Source: Tieghemiomyces parasiticus
Taxonomy: Eukaryota > Kickxellomycota > Dimargaritomycetes > Dimargaritales > Dimargaritaceae
Direction of reading: 5' to 3'
Assembly: GCA_027575765.1 (NCBI GenBank)
Contig: JANBPT010001275.1
Location: 1-11,420, forward strand
Length of the DNA: 11,420 bases
Positions 1-6,086 of this stretch are shown piece after piece. A model generated the notes under the pieces. The model searched no databases and was not told where the DNA came from. It saw nothing but the letters and a program-made list of their open reading frames with translations. The position numbers were made by a program, and so were the translations under genes. Numbering within the stretch: the first letter of the stretch is position 1; every line of letters starts with the position of its first letter.

Positions 1-90
1 CGCTGTCTGACCCTTAACCCGGAGAAACGGCTGACCCCCGAGGAGGCCTTAGCACACCCGTTCATTGCCGATCGGGGGTTACTAAGTTGA
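1..90 (+). CDS. Protein kinase, CMGC type, C-terminal end (partial)
   Basis: Reading frame 1 is open from the window edge to a TGA at 88-90 and gives 29 residues. It contains the block RCLTLNPEKRLTPEEALAHP followed by FI. This is the last conserved stretch (subdomain XI) of eukaryotic protein kinases: the invariant Arg sits in PEKRLT, followed by the EEALxHPFI helix. The LNPEKR/EEALAHPFI wording fits CMGC kinases, and the Prp4 splicing-kinase branch would be one reasonable guess, but 29 residues cannot settle the subfamily. Only eight residues follow HPFI, so the kinase domain lies at the very C-terminus. The catalytic residues are upstream of the window. The gene converges on the 764-residue gene, with 285 bp between the two stop codons. 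Confidence 0.85.
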   Translation, partial: RCLTLNPEKRLTPEEALAHPFIADRGLLS

Positions 91-375
91 GTATACTAGG
101 TGCACTTCGGTTCGGTCTTTGGGTGATGGTTTTACCTTAATAGGATTCTTTTCTATGAGCTACTAGTACAGGAACCCGCACTAAGCGTGTGCGGGGGAGA
201 AGGGAAGAAATCTACCAACATCGATAAAAACAACCATTAGATAGCGTATGCACGTGTGAGGGAAGTGGTGGCACTATCCCATCCAGCTTATTACCAGTGC
301 CGGACAGATAGGGGGATACCAGCTGTAATCAATAAGCGTTTCCTCGAAATTTGCATGTATGGCTGGCCGACTTGC
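91..375. other. Convergent intergenic region (3' UTRs)
   Basis: This 285-bp stretch lies between the kinase stop and the stop of the opposing 764-residue gene. It must hold both 3' UTRs and polyadenylation sites. I see no canonical AATAAA on either strand, no RNA gene and no persuasive ORF. Confidence 0.6.
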
Positions 376-2670
376 TCAACGGAAGAAGGACCGTGCTCTA
401 GCCGTAGCAGACGTTGAAGCCGGCGCCCCTGCGACGGCCGACTGGTTCTCCTTATTCCTCATGCAGACCCGTTTCCGTTGTGGCCCATCACCGCCTTCTC
501 CGGCATCAAGCCTCTCCAGGCCGGCAGCGACTCCGTGGGACGGTGTGCCTGTGGTCAGGGCGATGGAACGGGACTCGCCTACTTTCGTTTTACCTGCACT
601 GGTGGCATTGGTAGTAGTAGTAGTAGTAGTGGCGGCGGTGAGACCAGACCGCGAAGCCGGCCCGGGGCTACGTTTCCGCTTATGTTTAGGAATGATGGTG
701 GTGCGGTCGGGCGACCAGCAGACATTGGTTTGGCGCAAACGCACGTGTTTCATCTCCTGTAGCATGTCAAGCATCTTGACCTTACCCGCGGTTGCCTCTT
801 GGGCACCGGTCGGGAGCGGCGGCGGTGGCCGCCGTTTGACGAGTGGCGTGGTGGCAGAGGTCTTAGTGGTGACCGAAGTGTCAGTAATGGTCTTGGGGGT
901 TGGTTTCGAGTTGGATGACTGGTCAGCAGCTGCGGTGGCCGGGCGGCTGAATTGGTTGACCGAACGAGAAGTGCGTTGGAGCGTCGCGGCGCGCTGTCGA
1001 ATTGACTCGCGCATATCCAACGGGAGGGATCGCGTGGTGATGGGCTTTGCTGCGGTGGCTCCGGCCGGCGTCGACAAGGTAGGCAAAGGAGGGGCCGAGG
1101 GAGGGGGAAAGGCTGGTGTTACTGGCGGCCGATCGGCCGGTTTGGCCCCGGTAGTGGGACGCTTGGGGGTCGTAGCAGCGGGAATGGGTAGGGGTCTATC
1201 CTTGGCCACCCGGCTGAGCAGTGCCCGTAGTTCATGTACTTCACGCTCCAGTTTATCAATCCTGAGGGTCTTCTCTGCGGCCGACTCTGGCGACCGGTCC
1301 GGGTGGGTGAGTACGCCAGACTGAGAAGTGGATGACGAGGCTTCCCGTTGGGTGTGGTCCACAACAGCCGCCGGCACCGACACCGTGGCTTTGACATCTG
1401 GTTTGGCCGACACATGACCCTTACTCGCCAGGTCCCGCTGGCCAAGCGGGGGCCTCAGAGGTGGAGCCTTGGCGGGTCCGATGGGTCTCGCGAGGGGCGA
1501 TTGGGGAGGTCGGCTCCGAGTCAGCCGACCCGGCGACGTCTCTACTCTAGACCTTGATCGATGATAGGGTCGACTAGGGGTCGCGCCGTACGGATGGAAT
1601 CTGACCGAGGGAGAGTGGCTGTCCACACTGTTACTGCGGCGACGGCTGGGGCCTCCGACCTCGCGGGCTGGACCGCCCCACCCGTTCAGATTGGGGCCGG
1701 CGAAGTGTTCAATGTGGGGTTCGGGTGAGGGGACGGTGTCAGTCGCGGCCAAATAGGTATCCAACGGGGTATGCTGAGTCTCCACACGGAGCGTGGGTAG
1801 CCGGGGTACGGGCACCGGCGTCTCCGAGGTGGTGGTCGGTCCCAAGACTGGTTCCAGCGGGAATGGCACGCTACTGCCGGTGAGCTGGCTACGAACTGGA
1901 TGTAAGTTGCGCAGCCGTTGACCCCGGCGGTCAAGCTCGGTGGGTGTATCGTAAGGACGTGGCGCCGCGGTGGGCGGACGGGCCGGAAACGGGCGGGGCA
2001 GAGACCGCGGCCATGCCTCAGATGTCGGGTGCGTCTGAATAATGTGTGTCCAATCAAAGGAGCCGTGGGACCGTGACGGGGCGGCCGTGGCAGGCGGTGG
2101 GGGTAGGTTGGGCGTGGGGACGGTGAACGGCGTGGAGTTGCTGGAAGATGTGACGGCAGCGAGCGAGGTGGTGGCGGTGGCCGTGGGCGTGGGCGTGGGG
2201 ACGGCTGGGGGGACAGCTCCGAAGTGCTTGGTAGCAGCTGAAGGGCGAGGAATGTACATACGCTGTGCCGGCGTAAATAATTGACGTTGGTCCTGGTTCT
2301 CCAAGGGGGCTGGCGAGCGGGCTGGCGGGGTCGAAGTACTGCGGTGCGACGCTTCAGGCGTGTTGAACTTAACACTCAACCCAGACTCACTGCTGCTCTC
2401 CTCGCTACCTGTTGAGCCGGACGCACTGTCGCTTTCGCCTTCCAAGCTGTCGATGTCTTCCGATTCTTCAGACACCTGCGAGCCCTCGCTATCCATAAGC
2501 CACTCTGCTTTGAGCCGTTGAACGGCGGATGGCGACGGTAAGACCGGGCCAGGGTCTTCTGTCCGACTAAAAAGATTGAACAGGGAACCGAAAAGGGATC
2601 TGGAGGCGGGGGCCCTTTCGGTTTCCGGTTGGGCCCGGGACGGATCGTTTGGGCGGTTCGGCGCGGCCAT
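376..2670 (-). CDS. Low-complexity KEN-box protein, coiled coil plus WH2/MTFR-like motif, unknown function
   Basis: Single-exon ORF of 764 aa. The start is the first ATG in the frame (2668-2670); the frame stays open for 86 more codons upstream but without ATG, and that part reads like pyrimidine-rich leader. Most of the protein is Pro/Ser/Thr-rich and probably disordered. Visible in order: an amphipathic SLFGSLFNLFS segment (25-35); an acidic Ser/Glu stretch (58-97); VxF motifs SVKF (99-102) and SVRF (355-358) that resemble PP1 docking sites; RS dipeptides (371-375); a short coiled coil (about 466-490); polyproline (614-620); a motif MLDMLQEMKHVRLRQT (633-648); basic KHKRKR (662-667); a seven-Thr run (681-687); RKR (732-734); and KEN (740-742). 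Coiled coil, then polyproline, then a helix ending in VRLRQT recalls WH2 actin-binding proteins or the mitochondrial fission regulator (MTFR) family. That is a resemblance only. The basic clusters suggest a nucleus; the KEN box suggests cell-cycle turnover. Confidence 0.8.
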   Translation of the reverse strand: MAAPNRPNDPSRAQPETERAPASRSLFGSLFNLFSRTEDPGPVLPSPSAVQRLKAEWLMDSEGSQVSEESEDIDSLEGESDSASGSTGSEESSSESGLSVKFNTPEASHRSTSTPPARSPAPLENQDQRQLFTPAQRMYIPRPSAATKHFGAVPPAVPTPTPTATATTSLAAVTSSSNSTPFTVPTPNLPPPPATAAPSRSHGSFDWTHIIQTHPTSEAWPRSLPRPFPARPPTAAPRPYDTPTELDRRGQRLRNLHPVRSQLTGSSVPFPLEPVLGPTTTSETPVPVPRLPTLRVETQHTPLDTYLAATDTVPSPEPHIEHFAGPNLNGWGGPAREVGGPSRRRSNSVDSHSPSVRFHPYGATPSRPYHRSRSRVETSPGRLTRSRPPQSPLARPIGPAKAPPLRPPLGQRDLASKGHVSAKPDVKATVSVPAAVVDHTQREASSSTSQSGVLTHPDRSPESAAEKTLRIDKLEREVHELRALLSRVAKDRPLPIPAATTPKRPTTGAKPADRPPVTPAFPPPSAPPLPTLSTPAGATAAKPITTRSLPLDMRESIRQRAATLQRTSRSVNQFSRPATAAADQSSNSKPTPKTITDTSVTTKTSATTPLVKRRPPPPLPTGAQEATAGKVKMLDMLQEMKHVRLRQTNVCWSPDRTTIIPKHKRKRSPGPASRSGLTAATTTTTTTNATSAGKTKVGESRSIALTTGTPSHGVAAGLERLDAGEGGDGPQRKRVCMRNKENQSAVAGAPASTSATARARSFFR
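610..630 (-). repeat. Trinucleotide run encoding seven threonines
   Basis: A GTA run on the + strand is read as consecutive ACT codons on the - strand and encodes Thr 681-687 of the 764-residue protein. It is a short in-frame microsatellite, so copy number could vary between strains without breaking the frame. Confidence 0.85.
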
Positions 2671-2950
2671 TAGGTGGAAGGATGCGAAGGAGGAGTGTTC
2701 GAGGGGGGGAAGACGATGGTCGATTAGCTGGGTGGAGCCACTGGAGGCAGGTAGCGTGGCGGGCTGCGGTAGAGGTTGGATTGACAAGCCGAGCAGGATT
2801 GAAGTTTGGATTGGGGCTGAGGCTGGCGGAGTTGCAAAAATAATGGGCAGGTCGCGGTAGGGCGGGGGTAATGGTTGGTTTTGGGAGGTAAACGAGATAG
2901 CAATCCTATGTAACAGGTCGCTCGTCAAAGTATTCGGGGCGACAGGTTGC

Positions 2951-3220
2951 GAGGTGAAGGAGACTCCTGAAGAGAGGCGAAGCCGCCCACTAGAGCCAAA
3001 AGCAAGCGAAGCGTTAGGTTACGCGGTGAAGGAGGCTCATGCGGAGAGACAAATCTTCCGACTAAGGTCACAGGTAATCGACGCGGCAGGTGATGGGGTG
3101 AAGAAAGCTCATGCGGAAAGGCGAAACTCCCGACTAGAGTCAATAGCAATCGAAGCAACGGGCTGCGAGGTGAAGGAAGCTCATGCGGAGAGGCGAGGCT
3201 ATCGACCAGAATCATAAACA
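2951..3220. repeat. 72-bp tandem repeat array, about 3.7 copies
   Basis: Copies begin at 2951, 3023, 3095 and 3167, exactly 72 bp apart, each opening with a variant of GAGGTGAAGGAAGCTCATGC. The first copy is the most diverged (ACTCCTGAAG where the others have GCTCATGCGG). The fourth degrades after about 50 bp, and a decayed copy may precede 2951, since GACAGGTTGC at 2941 matches the end of a unit. The period is 24 codons and both strands are open. The + strand gives a charged repeat built around VKEAHAERR. The - strand gives a Leu/Pro-rich repeat around LVGSFASPHELPSPR, in a 96-residue ATG-started ORF at 3215-2925. It lies upstream of the 764-residue gene. It may be a non-coding minisatellite; I do not call either ORF a gene. 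Confidence 0.9.
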
Positions 3221-3690
3221 GCAGAGGCGACTAGGCCTTGGACTGGTGTGCTACACATGGGAAGCGGGATACAACACTCTTCCCCACTCCGCCCAGAGGC
3301 GCCCCCCACTCACCAGCCTTCTCCTCCAGTGATTGGTTCGCTTGTTGTTTACCATGGTGCTTGTGTCTCCCCTCCGCGGCATGGTGAATAAGGCCAGCTG
3401 GAGATGATACGATGGCCATCGTGTAACAACATTGGCCCAAATGGGCGACGACAGCGTCGGTGGACATTGGTCATCAGCCCCAATTATATCCATCAGGTAT
3501 ACAGTTAAACTTGCACCGACACTCCAATGAGCACCGCGCCAATCAGGAGTCGGAGTCAACATGCTGATTGAGACGGGCGCATTGAACGCAGGGGGGGAGG
3601 GACCACTCCTGCACATACTAGAACCCCACCGTTCAGGGGCTAGCGGCAACCATTTACTCTGTCTTAATGGCTCTATCTGGATCCAGATGG
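3221..3690. other. Intergenic region without a recognisable gene
   Basis: This stretch holds only short overlapping ORFs. On the - strand there is a 78-codon ATG ORF at 3467-3231 and a second frame open over 3616-3251; on the + strand an 82-codon ORF covers 3561-3809. None shows a recognisable domain, and the candidate splice sites do not join them into a convincing protein. It probably carries upstream promoter sequence for both divergent neighbours. Confidence 0.5.
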
Positions 3691-3696
3691 CAACCT

Positions 3697-3704
3697 TATA
3701 TAAG
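3697..3704 (+). promoter_or_regulatory. TATA box, candidate MTD1 promoter
   Basis: TATATAAG is a perfect match to the TATA consensus. Initiation about 30 bp downstream would fall near 3727. From there the transcript would carry upstream ATGs at 3739 (19-codon uORF ending in TAA at 3796-3798), 3771 and 3806 before the MTD1 start. That long leader only makes sense if a 5' intron is removed (see the candidate at 3852-4087). The role is inferred from sequence and position alone. Confidence 0.45.
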
Positions 3705-3833
3705 TATAGTTTAGGCGCGATAGCGTTGCAGCTAAGGAATGTCCCAGGATCAGTCGCCGTTAAATTGGCTATGCGCGAGCCTGAGGGGCAGCATTTAATC
3801 GTGGAATGATCATTAGACTAGGTAGTAGTATTA

Positions 3834-3849
3834 TCTGTGTTCGCACAGA
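3834..3849 (+). other. Perfect hairpin with TTCG loop
   Basis: TCTGTG TTCG CACAGA forms a 6-bp stem with a four-base UUCG loop. The loop is closed by G-C rather than the extra-stable C-G. It sits two bases before a GTAAGG donor-like site at 3852, in the presumed leader of MTD1, so it could affect splicing or scanning. Function unknown. Confidence 0.5.
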
Positions 3850-3851
3850 CG

Positions 3852-4087
3852 GTAAGGTACTATCGCCTTAACCTGTTCCAGGTGGGCACTGACCCTCCTT
3901 GGCCCTTGTAAAGCGTGGAAGCTCAAGTCCAGTGCCCGTATCATATGCCCACGTCTCTCAGCTACGGAACTGAGAAATGCCCCCAGGTATTAGTTGGCCT
4001 GAACCCTCTCGAGCCAAGAATCGGCTAACCAATCGCTTAACCCGTTGGGGATAGTCGAAGCCAACCTTTTTTTTTCTGGCCAACCAG
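3852..4087 (+). other. Candidate 5' intron of MTD1
   Basis: A GTAAGG donor at 3852, a CTAAC branch-like site at 4025-4029, a run of nine T at 4067-4075 and a CCAG acceptor ending at 4087 together look like a spliceosomal intron of 236 bp. That is within the 133-348 bp range of the other introns here. Splicing would join the TATA-proximal leader to the segment holding the MTD1 start codons. No coding homology supports it, so it rests on the signals alone. Confidence 0.4.
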
Positions 4088-4140
4088 TCCTGTCTCACGC
4101 CTACGGGACTACAAGGTCGGCTTTAATCTCCACTGGGCTC

Positions 4141-4326
4141 ATGCGTCTCCTCATGAACCGCTTGGCTTCTTGTCGGTTACTTTACCTCGTCCATTCGTCC
4201 ATTGTTTCGCACCGTTTCCATCCGCCAGCCTTTCGCGCCTCATTTTGTTACGGTGATCGCCTCCGTCGCTCCAGACTTCCCCTTACCCCTTACCGAATTG
4301 TGCATACCAACCCTCGACTACTGAGC
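4141..4326 (+). other. Possible mitochondrial presequence extension of MTD1
   Basis: The frame of MTD1 exon 1 is open upstream, with in-frame ATGs at 4141 and 4153. From 4141 it adds 62 residues that contain 11 Arg, many Ser and Leu, no Glu and no Lys, and a single Asp, beginning MRLLMNRLASCRLLYLV. That composition is typical of a matrix-targeting peptide. The ATGs at 4141 and 4153 have C at -3 (weak context), while the 4327 ATG has A at -3 (better). Leaky scanning could therefore make a long mitochondrial and a short cytosolic form. Alternatively this is just pyrimidine-rich 5' UTR that happens to be open. Confidence 0.4.
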
Positions 4327-5647
4327 ATGCCGTGCAAGACCGTACTAGCCTCGGAAGTGGCAAAGCCCTTCGTGTAAGTCCTCGGACCGTTGTGTAACGT
4401 CTCGAGCCTTGGAGGCGAGGCGAATCCGGCACCCGGGCCGTATGCGCCCGAGTTCCCCTCCTATTGGTTGGCAGGCCGGGTCTAACTCTTGCGTAATGGC
4501 GTAGCTATCTGGATACGACGACTCATCAACCCAACCGGCAAGGGGGTTTTTCTTATCGACTGGATACGTCACCCACCATCTTTACTACCCACCAGTGAGC
4601 AACTGAAGCAGGCTATCCAGCACGACGGCCTCCGCCCCAAGTTGGTCGGGTTCCTCGCTAACACCGACCCGTCGGCGGCCAAGTACGCTGAATGGACGGC
4701 CAAGACGTGCGCGGAGACCGGGGTGGACTTCGAACTGCGTACGGTGGACCGCAGCCAACTGGAAGACCGCGTGGTGGAAGCCAACGGGGACACCGCGGTG
4801 CACGGTATCCTGGTGTACTACCCGGTGTTTGGTGACCGTCAGGACCAGTACATCCAGAACGTAGTTAGCCCAAAGAAGGACGTCGAGGGGCTCTGCCACC
4901 TGTACGTCTACAACATGTACCACAACATCCGGTTCCTCGACGACGAACAGACTCGCAAGTGCATCATCCCGTGCACGCCGCTGGCCATCGTTAAGGTAAG
5001 TCAGCCGTTCTCCATCGCCTTTTTTTGTTTCGCTCTTCATAGGTATCATTCGATCTAGCATGGTGACTGCCATACATAGCGCTTCACGTTCCAATCATGT
5101 AGGTCTCCCCATTCTTACCTAGCCGCCTTTTCTCCCCACCTCACCACCCTCCTTTGGATTTTCCCGCCAGGTCCTGGAACACGTTGGCGTGTACAACCGC
5201 ATCATTCCCTATGGCAACCGCCTCCACGGGCGCACGATCACCGTGGTAAACCGTAGTGAAGTGGTCGGCCGCCCCCTAGCGGCGCTCCTGGCCAACGACG
5301 GTGCCAAGGTCTACTCGGTGGATGTCAACAACGTGTTTGAATTTCACCGCGGAGAAGGGCTCAAGCTGTCCAAACATGAGGCCGTTGAGGTTCCCGGCCG
5401 TCGTCTGGAGGACGTGGTCCCCGTCTCCGACGTGGTCATCACCGGCGTCCCAGTCGCCAGCTACAAACTGCCCACTGCCTTGCTCAAGGAGGGCGTGGTC
5501 GCTATCAATTTCTCCAGCTTTAAGAATTTCGAGGACGATGTCAAGGAGCGCGCTTCTATCTACGTGCCCTCCGTCGGTAAGGTGACCGTGGCCATGTTGC
5601 AGCGCAACCTGCTCCGCCTATGCGAGTACCAAAAGCAGGAAGCTTGA
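4327..5647 (+). CDS. MTD1: Methylenetetrahydrofolate dehydrogenase (NAD+), MTD1
   Basis: Oxidises 5,10-methylene-THF to 5,10-methenyl-THF with NAD+ in folate one-carbon metabolism. Exons are 4327-4373, 4596-4995 and 5171-5647, with GTAAGT donors at 4374 and 4996 and CAG acceptors at 4595 and 5170. The product is 307 aa, against about 320 for yeast Mtd1p, and is colinear with it from the N-terminal VLASEVA through LVGFLANTDPSAAKYAEWT (32-50), SPKKDVEGL (107-115) and PCTPLAIVK to the Rossmann segment VVNRSEVVGRPLAALLANDG (174-193) and YSVDVNN. At the position of the catalytic lysine of bifunctional dehydrogenase/cyclohydrolases (Tyr+4) it has Thr50 after Tyr46, as in yeast Mtd1p, consistent with a dehydrogenase-only enzyme. 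I chose the start at 4327 by alignment with yeast and its good -3 A; an upstream in-frame start is possible. Convergent with INTS3. Confidence 0.95.
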
Positions 5648-5843
5648 ATTCAGGTGTTTAGATTTTTCAACGTGAGACCACCGTAGTGCCCTCGAGTATA
5701 TATTTGAGAGCAGCTTTGACGCCTTTCGAAAGTGATAAAGATCGGGTGTATTCATTCGTAGAGAAGCTGCAACCCCAACAAAGCCACGTCCGTGCTGTGT
5801 GCTGTTAAGAAAAACCGACAAGACGACAGCGTGATGAGAGAAA

Positions 5844-5859
5844 ATATATATATATATAT
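5844..5859. repeat. (AT)8 dinucleotide repeat
   Basis: Eight uninterrupted AT units lie in the convergent 3' intergenic region. The tract is self-complementary and AT-rich, so it could serve as a terminator or polyadenylation efficiency element for either gene, or may simply be a microsatellite. Confidence 0.9.
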
Positions 5860-6000
5860 CTAAATCCTGCTGGACACCTTGGTCGGGTAACCTCAGGCTG
5901 CGGGGCGATGGCAAAATCTACTTTGTTCAGCCGCTGCTGACCACTATCCCCCCCGGTAGACTGACATCGGTCTGAAGTCGACGCTAAGTACAACTATTTC

Positions 6001-6044
6001 TTTAATGAAGTCGCGATCACATCCCACGGTTTTAACTCTTTAAT
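6001..6044 (-). terminator. Candidate INTS3 polyadenylation signals
   Basis: Two ATTAAA hexamers on the - strand (6044-6039 and 6006-6001) lie 43 and 81 bp after the INTS3 stop codon. ATTAAA is the commonest variant of the AATAAA signal. Assignment rests on position only. Confidence 0.35.
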
Positions 6045-6086
6045 TACAATTGATGTGCCTTCTTGCCCTCGGCCGTTCGAAATGAG

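Larger units (their letters stand above)
5648..6086. other. Convergent intergenic region (MTD1 and INTS3 3' ends)
   Basis: These 439 bp separate the MTD1 stop from the opposing INTS3 stop and must hold both 3' UTRs. They contain an (AT)8 tract and, on the - strand, two ATTAAA sequences. Short ORFs on the - strand (5914-5618 and 5993-5805) have no recognisable content and partly run through the AT tract. I see no RNA gene. Confidence 0.6.

Noticed and set aside
359..1324. 321-codon ATG ORF on the + strand
   Set aside because: It is antisense to the C-terminal third of the 764-residue gene. Its valine and glycine runs are the reverse reading of Thr/Pro-rich codons, including the ACT run, and it shows no domain. 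The - strand frame is longer and has a basic tail with a KEN motif.
2671..2928. N-terminal extension of the 764-residue protein
   Set aside because: The frame is open but has no ATG; it would need a TTG start, which is not expected in a nuclear fungal gene. Composition fits a pyrimidine-rich leader.
3251..3616. ORF on the - strand in the divergent intergenic region
   Set aside because: No recognisable domain, no good splice partner, and it overlaps other equally featureless short ORFs on both strands.
3965..4010. CTGAGA followed by CCTGAACC, reminiscent of a fungal TPP riboswitch
   Set aside because: The second conserved element (around ACCTGATCTGGATAATGCC) is absent, and the downstream gene is folate, not thiamine, metabolism.
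4585..5094. 169-codon ORF antisense to MTD1
   Set aside because: Shadow of MTD1 exon 2, which has unambiguous homology on the + strand.
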